NCBI RefSeq assembly: GCF_008935075.1
Contig: NZ_CP044545.1
Location: 3,475,587-3,539,586 of the forward strand
Direction: 5' to 3'
DNA: 64,000 nt
DNA from: Pradoshia sp. D12
GTDB taxonomy: Bacteria > Bacillota > Bacilli > Bacillales > Pradoshiaceae
In this document: piece by piece, positions 9,650 to 18,399 of the stretch
Numbering within the stretch: the first letter of the stretch is position 1
Layout: each line of letters begins with the position of its first letter
Translations under genes and position numbers: made by a program
Notes under the pieces: model-generated
What the model saw: the letters and a program-made list of their open reading frames with translations, nothing else
Told to the model about the DNA's origin: nothing
The model's database searches: none

Positions 9650-9710
9650 ATTCTATTTATTCTATTAATATTTATTACACCCTGCGATATTGCAGTATAA
9701 TAAATAGAAT
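9650..9710. promoter_or_regulatory. Promoter region of the yesL-like gene flanked by a 12-bp inverted repeat
   Basis: ATTCTATTTATT (9650-9661) and its exact reverse complement AATAAATAGAAT (9699-9710) enclose 37 bp. Inside are a small hairpin CTGC-GATATT-GCAG (9682-9695) and a -10-like TATAAT (9696-9701). No clear -35 is seen. Confidence 0.5.
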
Positions 9711-9742
9711 AAGATGATTTCACCAGGGAGGGGTTTTCGTAA

Positions 9743-10375
9743 TTGAAGGATTTAGGAAACAGCCTTTATACCATATTGGAATGGGTTATGAGGTTTGCTT
9801 ATGTAAATATATTATGGATTTTATTCACGCTGGCCGGTGTAATTGTTTTAGGGATATACCCCGCCACCACAGCCATGTTTTCTGTAATGAGAGAATGGTT
9901 GAGAGGGAATTCGGATTTACCTGTGTTCAATACTTTTTCGTCCTATTACAAAAAAGACTTTTGGAAAAGTAATCATTTAGGAATTTATACATCCATTATC
10001 TTTTTATTGATAGGTATTGATCTTTTTTACATACAGAGCGAGGCAAGCAAGCTTATGACCTGGACTCATATCCCGATATTTGCTTGCATTCTATTTTTTA
10101 TCTTTTTACTTTTTTACCTGTTTCCTGTGTTCGCTCATTATGATTTAACGGTACGATCCAATTATAAACAAGCATTCTTCATTATGTTAATTAGCCCAAT
10201 CCAAATTATCATGATGGTCATTTGCCTTGTTGCATTTTCAATCATCTCGTTCATCTTCCCTGCACTTGCATTTATTTTTGGTTTAAGCTTTTATTCCTTT
10301 ATTACATCATGGTTAGCCTCTTCCTCTTTCAAACGTTTAGAGGCAAACAACAAAATCAAACAGACTGATTTATAA
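9743..10375 (+). CDS. YesL family (DUF624) membrane protein
   Basis: Integral membrane protein of 210 aa with about five hydrophobic helices and the DUF624 features VLGIYPATTAMFSVMREWLRG and FFIMLISPIQI. YesL proteins are regularly encoded next to ABC importers for plant-derived oligosaccharides, and here the gene converges on such an importer; their molecular role is unknown. Start is TTG with RBS GGGAGGGG about 8 bp upstream; no ATG fits the N-terminus. Likely part of the neighbouring xylan-sugar uptake unit by association only. Confidence 0.75.
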   Translation: MKDLGNSLYTILEWVMRFAYVNILWILFTLAGVIVLGIYPATTAMFSVMREWLRGNSDLPVFNTFSSYYKKDFWKSNHLGIYTSIIFLLIGIDLFYIQSEASKLMTWTHIPIFACILFFIFLLFYLFPVFAHYDLTVRSNYKQAFFIMLISPIQIIMMVICLVAFSIISFIFPALAFIFGLSFYSFITSWLASSSFKRLEANNKIKQTDL

Positions 10376-10397
10376 CTCTGTCAGTTAATTAAAACGC

Positions 10398-10436
10398 AAA
10401 GCACAAATGCTCCTTTATCGCACTTGTGCTTTTATT
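10398..10436 (+). terminator. Terminator of the yesL-like gene
   Basis: AAAGCACAA (10398-10406) pairs with TTGTGCTTT (10424-10432), then a short T-rich tail. Confidence 0.75.
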
Positions 10437-10460
10437 GATTTCATTGAATAAATTCCTTAA

Positions 10461-10499
10461 CCATAAAAACGACATACTCCCCATGCCAGGTGTATGTCG
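10461..10499 (-). terminator. Terminator of the sugar ABC operon
   Basis: CGACATAC (10470-10477) pairs with GTATGTCG (10492-10499); on the minus strand the stem is followed by UUUUUAUGG. It lies 15 bp beyond the last permease gene. Confidence 0.75.
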
Positions 10500-10514
10500 C
10501 TTTGGTTTATCCTA

Positions 10515-11336
10515 TTATCCTTTTACTGCGCTAGCTGATAATCCTTCAATTACTTTATTACTAAAGAAAATAAAGGCAAGCAATAATGGTAGGAAACTGA
10601 TAATTAATGTGGCACCGATGGCACCCCAGTCAGTCATATACTGTCCAATAAAATTCTGAATGCCGACTGTTAAGGTTTTATATTTATCAGAGCTGATAAA
10701 CGTATTAACAAAAACGAATTCATTCCAATTGTAAATCATATTGATGATGACTGTCGTAGAAAGAATAGGCATGGACATTGGCAGGACAATCCGGAAAAAC
10801 ATCCGGTTGATTGAGCTTCCATCTATGATCGCAGCCTCTTCAATTTCTCTTGGCAATGTAGTATAGAAGCCAAGCAGAATCATCATCGTAATCGGTAAAT
10901 TATATGCAGTGTAGGTAAGAACAATCGACCATGGATTATCAATTAAGTTTACGTTCAAAAACATATTGAACAATGGAATTAATGCTGAGTGAATTGGAAT
11001 CATCAACCCGATCATAAACAAACCAAGCACCAGCTTACTGAATTTCCAATGCATCCTCGTAATCGCATAAGTTGCCATACTTGCAAAAAGAACTGTCAAA
11101 ATAATGGCTACTCCTGTAATCCAAATACTATTAAAAAAGTATAATCCTATGCCTCCATCCCAAACCTTCAAATAGTTTTCCCATCTAAATTCGGAGGGAA
11201 GAGCAAAGGGCGAACCCGCAAATATCTCCTGATTGCTCTTTAATGAAAACAGGAAAAGCCAAATAATTGGGAACACCTGAAAGACCGCAACAACTGTCAA
11301 ACAAATATATAATACTATCTTTCCAAAACGAGCCAT
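10515..11336 (-). CDS. ABC sugar transporter permease, MalG/CUT1 type
   Basis: Inner-membrane permease of a CUT1 oligosaccharide importer, 273 aa, six predicted helices. The EAA loop that docks the ATPase reads EIEEAAIIDGSSINRMFFRIVLPMSMP. Third gene of the operon SBP-permease F-permease G; no ATPase is encoded here, so a shared MsmX-type ATPase elsewhere must energise it, as is the rule for Bacillus CUT1 systems. Context with XylR and XynB suggests xylo-oligosaccharides as substrate. ATG with RBS AGAGGAGAGG. Confidence 0.88.
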   Translation of the reverse strand: MARFGKIVLYICLTVVAVFQVFPIIWLFLFSLKSNQEIFAGSPFALPSEFRWENYLKVWDGGIGLYFFNSIWITGVAIILTVLFASMATYAITRMHWKFSKLVLGLFMIGLMIPIHSALIPLFNMFLNVNLIDNPWSIVLTYTAYNLPITMMILLGFYTTLPREIEEAAIIDGSSINRMFFRIVLPMSMPILSTTVIINMIYNWNEFVFVNTFISSDKYKTLTVGIQNFIGQYMTDWGAIGATLIISFLPLLLAFIFFSNKVIEGLSASAVKG

Positions 11337-11352
11337 TCTTTTCCTCTCCTCT

Positions 11353-12231
11353 CTAATATTGGATTTCTTCCTTGGATGCAGTCAGTTTATTGATAATAAA
11401 CGTCACAATTAACGTAATGACCAGTAACAGGAAGCCAATTGCACTGCCGTAACCAAAATTAGAGGATGAGAAAGCCAGCTTATACATATAGGATGCCATT
11501 ACTTCACTGGATCCGTTCGGACCTCCGCCTGTCATAACATAAATAAGATCGAAATATTTAAGTGAACCAACAATAGCCAGTACAATTGTAACTTTTACAA
11601 CTCCCATGATTAGCGGCAATTTAATCTTCATGGCAATCTGCCATGGAGTAGCACCGTCTATTTTTGCTGCTTCAATTAAAGATTCAGGTATATTTTTTAG
11701 GGCTGCATAATAAATCAAAATATAAAATCCTGCATACTGCCATAGGATGGGGATAAAAATAGCATATAAAACGATAGATGTATCAGATAACCATAATGGT
11801 GGATTTTCAACCCCAAACCAAACCAATATCGTATTTAATATTCCGTTCGATGGATTGAACACTTTAATCCAAAGCTGCGCAATAGCCACTGAAGATAGCA
11901 GCATTGGAATCAAATAAATTTTCCTTAATAAATTTGCCCCTTTTATTTTGGAAGCAAGAATGAGAGAAATAGCTAAATAGATAATTAAACTCAATGTTGA
12001 AAAGATAGCCAGTAAAATGGAATGCCAGGCACTATCCCAAAATTTCGCGTCCTGGATTGCATTTATATAGTTCTCCAATCCAATAAACTTCATGGCTCCA
12101 ATGCCATCCCAATCCATAAGTCCATAATAACCTGTCAAAATAAGCGGGATAAAAATCAGTACACTGACCAATAACAAAGCCGGCAGAATATACATAGCTA
12201 TAATCCACTTATTGGACATCACCTTATTCAT
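11353..12231 (-). CDS. ABC sugar transporter permease, MalF/CUT1 type
   Basis: Partner permease, 292 aa, six predicted helices and the EAA loop SLIEAAKIDGATPWQIAMKIKLPLI. It pairs with the MalG-type permease 16 bp downstream. The start is the ATG at 12231, 5 bp after the RBS GAGGTGG; a GTG nine bases further upstream (12240) overlaps that RBS and is rejected. It is separated from the binding-protein gene by a strong hairpin that probably lowers its expression relative to the binding protein. Confidence 0.88.
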   Translation of the reverse strand: MNKVMSNKWIIAMYILPALLLVSVLIFIPLILTGYYGLMDWDGIGAMKFIGLENYINAIQDAKFWDSAWHSILLAIFSTLSLIIYLAISLILASKIKGANLLRKIYLIPMLLSSVAIAQLWIKVFNPSNGILNTILVWFGVENPPLWLSDTSIVLYAIFIPILWQYAGFYILIYYAALKNIPESLIEAAKIDGATPWQIAMKIKLPLIMGVVKVTIVLAIVGSLKYFDLIYVMTGGGPNGSSEVMASYMYKLAFSSSNFGYGSAIGFLLLVITLIVTFIINKLTASKEEIQY

Positions 12232-12253
12232 AAAAACCACCTCATCTGTATGT

Positions 12254-12292
12254 AGGAAAAGGATTCATCGTATCAGGATGAATCCTTTTCCT
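12254..12292 (-). promoter_or_regulatory. Intercistronic mRNA hairpin between binding protein and permease genes
   Basis: A perfect 16-bp stem (12254-12269 with 12277-12292, 7-nt loop) sits 8 bp after the binding-protein stop. On the transcript strand no U run follows, so it looks like an mRNA-stabilising hairpin or leaky attenuator rather than a full terminator. Confidence 0.75.
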
Positions 12293-12300
12293 TTGTCGTT

Positions 12301-13596
12301 TTACTTTGAAGAAAGCGCCTTTTCATGCTCTTTTGCAAATTTCTCTGGAGTTGTTTCCTTGCCGAATAAAGCTTGAATTTGATCTAAGTGAACCTGTGCT
12401 GCATCGGAGCTTAATTGTACATCCGCATATAAGGTAATATTAGTTGCTTTATTTAATTTCCCTAAAACATCTACATACATTTGCGGCAAATCTAGCTTCT
12501 CAGCATCAATTTTAGTAGCTGGTATTACGCCGGCATCCGTGACAGATTTTTCTCCCCACTGCTGAACAAAGTAAGATACGAAATCCTTCGCCTCTTCTTT
12601 TACTTTAGAGTCTTCAGAAACAAACAATCCTACTCCAGGTCCACCAACATAACTGTTCATATCCCCTTTTCCATCAACAGATGGGAAGTCAAAGAAACCA
12701 ACCTGATCTTTAAATTCCTGAGGTACATCTGGATTTGTTGTGTAGTTTGGCAAATCCCATGTAGCAATTAGATACATAGCGGCTTGGCTGTTCATGAACA
12801 TACTTTTTGCTTCTTCATCAGATAAACCGTTGAATCCGTTTACAAATCCATTTGCATCAACTAATTCCTGTACTTTTTCAGCGGCAGATACAAGCGCTGG
12901 ATCTTCGAAAGAACCTGAACGATCAATGGCACCTTTCAATGCTTCAGTCCCGCCAATTCGATCTGCTAAATACATATACCATAATGAACCAGTCCATTTA
13001 TCCTTATTACCTAGCGCAATTGGCTCAACTCCATTTTTATCAAGCGTTTTTGCGGCCTTTACTAACTCATCAAATGTTTTTGGAGCTTCTAAGCCATTAT
13101 CCTTAAACATTTTCTTATTATAGAAGACAGAGGCTATATTAAGCTCCAGTGGCAGACCGTACGTTTTACCATCGATTTGGTAAGCTTCCGAAGTACCAGC
13201 TACAAAAGAATCCTTTAAATCTCCTTCTAGAATGTCATCCAGCGGCGCAAACTTTTTGCCATCCACGTATGGTTGAAGGTATCCTGCTGACCATGTCATT
13301 CCCACATCAGGAAGTTCATTGGAAGCAGATAAAACTTTAATTTTATCCTTGTATTGTTCATTGCTAAGTACTTCAAGCTCAACCTTAACATCCTTATGTT
13401 CCTTCTCATAATCAGCAACGATTTTCTGAACAATTTCATGATGTTGTTTAGAGCTTCCTTCCGGCCATAGGTGCATAAACTTAACAACTTTCTTTCCATC
13501 ACTGTTTGACTTTTCAGTTTCTGACGAACATCCCGCTAGAACTAAAAATAAGGCCAAGAACCCAGCAAGAAATGAAAACGCTTTCTTTTTACGCAT
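12301..13596 (-). CDS. Extracellular sugar-binding lipoprotein of ABC importer
   Basis: Solute-binding protein of the CUT1 family, 431 aa. A lipoprotein signal ends in the lipobox LVLAGCSSE (lipidated Cys about residue 23), after which the mature protein shows KFMHLWPEGSSKQHHEIV and the family motifs NKKMFKDNGLEAPKTFDELVKAAKTL and AMYLIATWDLPN. It captures an oligosaccharide outside the membrane. First gene of the operon, divergent from xylR, so the likely ligand is xylo-oligosaccharide or a related xylan fragment; this is inferred from context. A perfect cre lies inside codons 4-9 and a XylR-type palindrome lies upstream. Confidence 0.88.
   Translation of the reverse strand: MRKKKAFSFLAGFLALFLVLAGCSSETEKSNSDGKKVVKFMHLWPEGSSKQHHEIVQKIVADYEKEHKDVKVELEVLSNEQYKDKIKVLSASNELPDVGMTWSAGYLQPYVDGKKFAPLDDILEGDLKDSFVAGTSEAYQIDGKTYGLPLELNIASVFYNKKMFKDNGLEAPKTFDELVKAAKTLDKNGVEPIALGNKDKWTGSLWYMYLADRIGGTEALKGAIDRSGSFEDPALVSAAEKVQELVDANGFVNGFNGLSDEEAKSMFMNSQAAMYLIATWDLPNYTTNPDVPQEFKDQVGFFDFPSVDGKGDMNSYVGGPGVGLFVSEDSKVKEEAKDFVSYFVQQWGEKSVTDAGVIPATKIDAEKLDLPQMYVDVLGKLNKATNITLYADVQLSSDAAQVHLDQIQALFGKETTPEKFAKEHEKALSSK
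13572..13586. promoter_or_regulatory. Intragenic cre site at the 5' end of the binding-protein gene
   Basis: ATGAAAACGCTTTCT matches every position of the cre consensus WTGNAANCGNWNNCW. It lies 10-25 bp inside the coding region, a common location for CcpA roadblock sites in Bacillus sugar operons. Confidence 0.8.
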
Positions 13597-13655
13597 AATT
13601 AAACCCCCAATAGTTAATTTTACTTACTATTAAACTTAAATTTAGAATATCATGG

Positions 13656-13690
13656 AATACTTTGTTTGTCTACTAGATAAACAAAGTATT
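13656..13690. promoter_or_regulatory. XylR-type operator between the ABC operon and xylR
   Basis: A 35-bp palindrome centred at 13673: arms of 17 bp with one mismatch, outer parts AATACTTTGTTT and AAACAAAGTATT. B. subtilis XylR operators have the same TTTGTTT/AAACAAA core. It lies 60 bp upstream of the binding-protein ATG and 45 bp upstream of xylR, so it can control both. Confidence 0.8.
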
Positions 13691-13734
13691 AGATGTTACT
13701 ATTATAGTAAATGTGATAGAAATGAGGCGGACCA

Positions 13735-14934
13735 TTGAAAACGTATAATCAGCAGGTTGTAAAAAAAGAAAATAAATCTTTGGTCATGCATGTTATTAAG
13801 GAATCTCCTCCTTTATCACGCACAGATGTGGCCAATAAAACCGGCCTTAATAAAGGAACAGTCTCTTCATTGGTTTCCGAGCTTATAGAGGAACAGCTCG
13901 TATCTGAATCCGGACCTGGCAAATCCAACGGTGGCCGACGGCCAGTTATGTTATTCTTCAATGAAAATGCAGGCTATTCCATAGGAGTTGATCTTGGAGT
14001 TAACTATATTTTAGGAATCGTAACCAACCTACAGGGGAAAATCCACAAAGAAAAACTGGAAAAATTCCAGGAACTAACCTATGAAGATATTAAAAAAAGA
14101 CTGTATGAAATGATTGATTGTATGATTGCTTCCATTCCTGATTCACCATATGGTTTAGTCGGGATTGGTATTGGTGTACCGGGCACAGTTGATACAACTG
14201 GAAGAATTTTAATGGCTCCCAATTTAAACTGGAAAAACATCGATTTGAAAAATATGGTCGCAAAGAAATACTGTGTACCTGTTAAAGTTGAGAATGAAGC
14301 AAACTGTGGGGCATATGGCGAAAAAAAATTCGGTGTCGGAATAAACTTCACCAACATGATATACATCAGTATTGGGTTTGGAATCGGCGGCGGCTTAATC
14401 CTGAATAACCAACTTTATCAGGGCAATAATGGACTTTCAGGGGAGCTGGGTCACATGACAATCGAAAGAAGCGGAGAAAAATGCCGCTGTGGAGACCATG
14501 GATGCTGGGAATTATATGCATCAGAGAGAGCCCTAGTCAGTCAGGCGAAGCTCATGATGAATGATCCCGCCATTACACTCGAACACTTAATTGATCTTGC
14601 TGAAAATGAAGACCTAACAGCAATTGAATTATTCAGTGAAATAGGGAAATCGATTGGGATTGGCATTAATAATATCATTAATATTTTTAACCCTAATCAA
14701 GTTATTCTTGGCAATCGCCTGGCCGCCTGTGAAAAATGGATTCACTCTTCATTAGTAGAAACCATAAAAAATCATTCTCTATCTAATCATCAAAAGAACT
14801 TACATATACAATATTCAAGTTTAGCGAGTCATTCTTGCGCACTGGGCGTAGCTGCTTTTTCAACTGAACATTTCTTAGATAACGACCTGTATCATCAAAG
14901 TATTCAGACCTATCCATTAGTGCATCAATATTAG
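13735..14934 (+). CDS. xylR: Xylose repressor XylR (ROK family)
   Basis: ROK-family transcription factor, 399 aa. The N-terminal winged helix-turn-helix (PPLSRTDVANKTGLNKGTVSSLVSELIEEQLV) is followed by SNGGRRPVML and a ROK sugar-kinase-like domain with the zinc motif CRCGDHGC after GELGHMTIE. Similarity to B. subtilis XylR runs the full length (for example SIGVDLGVNYI and KVENEANCGAYGEK). It binds xylose and controls the divergent ABC genes and downstream xynB. TTG start with RBS GAGGCGG. A cre-like site separates it from xynB, with which it may be co-transcribed. Confidence 0.88.
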   Translation: MKTYNQQVVKKENKSLVMHVIKESPPLSRTDVANKTGLNKGTVSSLVSELIEEQLVSESGPGKSNGGRRPVMLFFNENAGYSIGVDLGVNYILGIVTNLQGKIHKEKLEKFQELTYEDIKKRLYEMIDCMIASIPDSPYGLVGIGIGVPGTVDTTGRILMAPNLNWKNIDLKNMVAKKYCVPVKVENEANCGAYGEKKFGVGINFTNMIYISIGFGIGGGLILNNQLYQGNNGLSGELGHMTIERSGEKCRCGDHGCWELYASERALVSQAKLMMNDPAITLEHLIDLAENEDLTAIELFSEIGKSIGIGINNIINIFNPNQVILGNRLAACEKWIHSSLVETIKNHSLSNHQKNLHIQYSSLASHSCALGVAAFSTEHFLDNDLYHQSIQTYPLVHQY

Positions 14935-14971
14935 CTGCTTTCTTTGCTGACGCAATCAAGATTACACATTT

Positions 14972-14986
14972 ATGAAAGCGCTTCTA
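14972..14986. promoter_or_regulatory. cre-like site upstream of xynB
   Basis: ATGAAAGCGCTTCTA fits WTGNAANCGNWNNCW with one mismatch (T for C at position 14). It lies 30 bp before the xynB ATG. Confidence 0.6.
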
Positions 14987-15015
14987 TTTTTTTATATATT
15001 AAGGAGGCTACAATA

Positions 15016-16620
15016 ATGAAAATTCAAAACCCTATTTTAACTGGCTTTAACCCTGATCCAAGTATTTGCAGACGTGACGAAGATTATTATATTGCCGTTT
15101 CTACGTTTGAATGGTTCCCCGGGGTCGGTATTTATCACTCTAAGGATTTAAAAAATTGGTCATTAGTTTCCCGCCCATTAAATAGATTAAGCCAATTAAA
15201 TATGATGGGAAATCCTGATTCAGGGGGTATTTGGGCTCCTGCTCTCTCCTACCATGATGGGAAGTTCTGGCTCATTTATACAGATGTCAAGGTGACAGGC
15301 GGACAGTGGAAAGACAGCCATAATTATCTCAGTACCTGTGAAACGATTGATGGCGAATGGTCTGATCCAATCCATCTTAATAGCTCTGGCTTTGATCCAT
15401 CTTTATTCCATGATGATGACAGCAAAAAATATCTTGTGAATATGGTCTGGGATCATCGCCTTGGAAACCATAGTTTCTATGGAATTGTACTTCAGGAATA
15501 TAGTGTAGAAGAGAAAAAGTTAGTTGGAGATAAAAAAATTATCTTTAAAGGAACCGACATCAAACTGACAGAAGCTCCGCATTTATATAAATGGAATGGC
15601 TACTACTATCTGTTAACGGCAGAGGGTGGAACAAAATATGATCACCAGGCAACCATTGCCCGCTCCAAAACGATTGATGGACCATATGAAGTACATCCGG
15701 AAAATCCGTTAATTACATCGTTTCCTTATCCAAGAAATCCATTACAAAAAGCGGGCCATGCTTCTATCGTTCACACTCATACAGATGAATGGTTTTTAGT
15801 TCATTTAACCGGACGCCCTCTTCCTAAAGAGAATCAGGCATTGCTGGATCCAAGAGGGTTTTGTCCGCTCGGCCGTGAAACAGCCATTCAACGATTGACT
15901 TGGGAGAACGATTGGCCGTATGTAGTGGGCGGTAATCAGCCTTCTCTTGAAATAGAAGGACCTAAGATGGAGGAAGTAAAATGGGAAAAAGATTATCCTG
16001 AAAAAGATGATTTTAACGAGAAATCATTGAATCTTAACTTCCAAACTTTACGGATTCCTCTAGGAGATCATCTCTCATTGGAAGACAAACCAGGTCACTT
16101 GCGATTGTACGGTAAAGAATCACTCACTTCAAAATTCACACAGGCTTTTGTGGCAAGACGCTGGCAGCATTTTAACTTTACAGCTGAAACTAAATTGGCT
16201 TTTAACCCGGACACATTCCAGCAGGCCGCCGGCTTAGTAAACTATTACAACACGGAAAATTGGAGCGCCCTTCAGCTTACATGGAACGAAGAGAAAGGTA
16301 GAGTTCTAGATTTAACCGTATGTGATAATTTCACCTTTGATCGACCATTGAGTGGTAATGAAATTCCGGTACCGGATGAAATTGAATATGTTTATATACG
16401 TTCCGAAGTCCAAACAAACACGTATCACTACTCCTATTCATTTGACGGAGAAGCTTGGACACAAATCCCAGTAACCCTATACTCTTATAAACTATCTGAT
16501 GATTATATCCGCGGTGGCGGATTCTTTACTGGAGCCTTTGTAGGCATGCAGTGCCAGGATACATCTGGAGAAGGCAAGGCTGCTGATTTTGATTACTTTA
16601 CTTATAAGGTCAATGAATAA
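15016..16620 (+). CDS. xynB: Beta-xylosidase, GH43
   Basis: Cytoplasmic glycoside hydrolase family 43 enzyme that splits imported xylo-oligosaccharides to xylose. 534 aa, no signal peptide. An N-terminal five-bladed propeller carries the three catalytic acids, Asp14 (FNPDPS), Asp127 (SSGFDPSLF) and Glu186 (LTEAPHLY), each in the position expected for characterised GH43 xylosidases. A C-terminal beta-sandwich (~325-534) contains [14 protein letters not shown] and [19 protein letters not shown] 15016 follows the RBS AAGGAGG; earlier in-frame codons lack one. Similarity to B. subtilis XynB is strong throughout. Downstream of xylR, closed by a terminator. Confidence 0.95.
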   Translation: MKIQNPILTGFNPDPSICRRDEDYYIAVSTFEWFPGVGIYHSKDLKNWSLVSRPLNRLSQLNMMGNPDSGGIWAPALSYHDGKFWLIYTDVKVTGGQWKDSHNYLSTCETIDGEWSDPIHLNSSGFDPSLFHDDDSKKYLVNMVWDHRLGNHSFYGIVLQEYSVEEKKLVGDKKIIFKGTDIKLTEAPHLYKWNGYYYLLTAEGGTKYDHQATIARSKTIDGPYEVHPENPLITSFPYPRNPLQKAGHASIVHTHTDEWFLVHLTGRPLPKENQALLDPRGFCPLGRETAIQRLTWENDWPYVVGGNQPSLEIEGPKMEEVKWEKDYPEKDDFNEKSLNLNFQTLRIPLGDHLSLEDKPGHLRLYGKESLTSKFTQAFVARRWQHFNFTAETKLAFNPDTFQQAAGLVNYYNTENWSALQLTWNEEKGRVLDLTVCDNFTFDRPLSGNEIPVPDEIEYVYIRSEVQTNTYHYSYSFDGEAWTQIPVTLYSYKLSDDYIRGGGFFTGAFVGMQCQDTSGEGKAADFDYFTYKVNE

Positions 16621-16656
16621 TTTGCGTAGGGGTAAAATAGACTGCATTAGCTTAAG

Positions 16657-16690
16657 AGAGGATATCCAGACCGGATATCCTCTTTTCTCA
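16657..16690 (+). terminator. Terminator of xynB
   Basis: AGAGGATATCC (16657-16667) pairs with GGATATCCTCT (16673-16683), then TTTTCTC. Confidence 0.85.
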
Positions 16691-16771
16691 TGTATAAATA
16701 CATCGTAAGCATTCCTATGTTTAAGTCCTTACTGTTTTAGGAAAGGTATAGGATAACGAGGAGGTTTTCTG

Positions 16772-17452
16772 ATGGATACATTTTTGTATATACTGTTTGC
16801 TTGTTTTTATGCCGGCTTGCTCATCATGATGCTTCAATCCATAAAAAAGAGTGGTGTTAGCATAGTATCGAATGTATTAATTCTGGTTATTGTACCGCTC
16901 ATCTATGATAATGCCATTCTTGGCATCGGAAAGTGGATTGGGGAGGGAGAAGTTTTAGAGAATTTGAATGCTGCTCGATACTGGATGCATGCGATTTTTA
17001 CACCTTTGTTAATTTTATTTTCCTGGGATGTACTTAAACGTGCTAGGGTCAAGTGGGTGAATACCACCTCAGCCATACTGATTACAGTTGCCTTTACACT
17101 AATTGCTTTTTTGATAGAACTATTTACAGTTGTGTGGGACCTCTCACTAAAAGCGGAAAAAAGCTATGGCATTCTAAGCTATTCTTCAACCAATTCTCCA
17201 CAAGGACCGCCAATCATGATTTTAATGGTCACACTGGCACTTCTTGTGTCATCCATTATTCTTTGGAAAAGGACAGGTTGGTATTGGATATTCGTTGGAA
17301 CCGCACTTATGATTGTCGGGAGCATGGTCAAGATCCCAATTGAAAGCGGCGCAATCACCAATGCGTTTGAATTAATCTTACTCATCTCTCTTGTGTTTAC
17401 AAAAAGGTATCAGGATCGTTATCAGGGGGGCAAAAAACTGGCTCTCGGTTGA
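16772..17452 (+). CDS. Unrecognised integral membrane protein
   Basis: 226 aa with six to seven hydrophobic segments spread over the whole length and short polar loops (IKKSGVS, GEGEVLENLNAARYW, SSTNSPQGPP) and a basic C-terminus (KRYQDRYQGGKK). No family motif is recognised. ATG start with an ideal RBS (GAGGAGG). It stands alone between two terminators, so it is a monocistronic gene with no informative neighbours. Coding quality is good (strong RBS, long open frame), function unknown. Confidence 0.8.
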   Translation: MDTFLYILFACFYAGLLIMMLQSIKKSGVSIVSNVLILVIVPLIYDNAILGIGKWIGEGEVLENLNAARYWMHAIFTPLLILFSWDVLKRARVKWVNTTSAILITVAFTLIAFLIELFTVVWDLSLKAEKSYGILSYSSTNSPQGPPIMILMVTLALLVSSIILWKRTGWYWIFVGTALMIVGSMVKIPIESGAITNAFELILLISLVFTKRYQDRYQGGKKLALG

Positions 17453-17458
17453 ATATCC

Positions 17459-17499
17459 AAAGAGACCAACCCAATGAAAATCAGCTTGGTCTCTTTAAA
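17459..17499 (+). terminator. Hairpin terminator after the membrane protein gene
   Basis: AAAGAGACCAA (17459-17469) pairs exactly with TTGGTCTCTTT (17486-17496). Confidence 0.8.
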
Positions 17500-17604
17500 G
17501 CTCTATTTCTTATTAGGTTAAACTCCATTTACGATAAATAACAGATGCGCATTTAAAGGAAATATAAGACAATAAAATAAATCATAGTTATTGGGGGAGT
17601 TCAT

Positions 17605-18243
17605 TTGAATTGGCTAGAACCTTTTAATAGAGATTTTTTTATTGATGAAGAAGAGGATAGCTCTCCTTTCTTCAGGAGCAAATCCATTGATGGTAATGGA
17701 GTGCCAAAACAATATTCCCTTCTGACGCAATTTTTCCTATTATTAAGTGCACAGTTGAGCGATAGCGTTACTTATTATCCGATAAAAAATGGCCTTATCA
17801 AGGATAAGGAGCTGCGAGAAATCATCTTGCACTTCGATGAGCGAAAAGAATTTATAGTGAATGATAAACCGATTGAGATCATGTTGGCTAAGCCCAATAA
17901 TGATTCTTTAAAGCATCTCATGTCTAATCCCTTAAACCCTGTTATTAAGAGCCTTTTTCCACAAAGCAAACAACTTCAACAAGTTCAATTCTCACCTTCA
18001 AGTCCGTATAGAGTAATTCCAGAGAAAATCAATTCCTACGAGGACAAGGAGTTTGATCTAGTACTAGCCTATTTAAAAGAAAACACGGAAAGCCCTTCAT
18101 TTGGTTTTCAACTCTCAAATTGGATTCTGAATGATTCCCTAAAAAATTCGCATGCTCTGCGTTATTTCTCTCATCACACACAAACACTTTGCCTGTGGAT
18201 AGATGAATCAAAAAGAATTATCTCCATCGAAATGCAATTTTAG
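17605..18243 (+). CDS. Hypothetical soluble protein
   Basis: 212 aa, starting at TTG with RBS GGGGGAG 5 bp upstream. No signal peptide or membrane segment. The protein is mildly acidic at the N-terminus (FFIDEEEDSSPFF) and has no motif that I recognise. It may be a small cytoplasmic protein specific to related bacilli. No clear partner: it is separated from the upstream gene by a terminator and faces the SAM hydrolase gene convergently. The clean RBS and full-length frame support it being real. Confidence 0.65.
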   Translation: MNWLEPFNRDFFIDEEEDSSPFFRSKSIDGNGVPKQYSLLTQFFLLLSAQLSDSVTYYPIKNGLIKDKELREIILHFDERKEFIVNDKPIEIMLAKPNNDSLKHLMSNPLNPVIKSLFPQSKQLQQVQFSPSSPYRVIPEKINSYEDKEFDLVLAYLKENTESPSFGFQLSNWILNDSLKNSHALRYFSHHTQTLCLWIDESKRIISIEMQF

Positions 18244-18375
18244 CATTAGCTGAAAGGAGAAAAACAATATTAAACAACACTAGCAGTAAAATATCTAACC
18301 TAAAATAACCCCTTGTTCTGAAAAACACACCAACCATGCTTAAGTCGCATAATACGTCTCAATGATGTATTTAAG

Positions 18376-18394
18376 GAAGGTTAGACAAACCTTC
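18376..18394 (-). terminator. Weak hairpin after the SAM hydrolase gene
   Basis: GAAGGTT (18376-18382) pairs with AACCTTC (18388-18394) with a 5-nt loop; only a weak U tract follows on the minus strand. Confidence 0.4.
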
Positions 18395-18399
18395 ATCAA

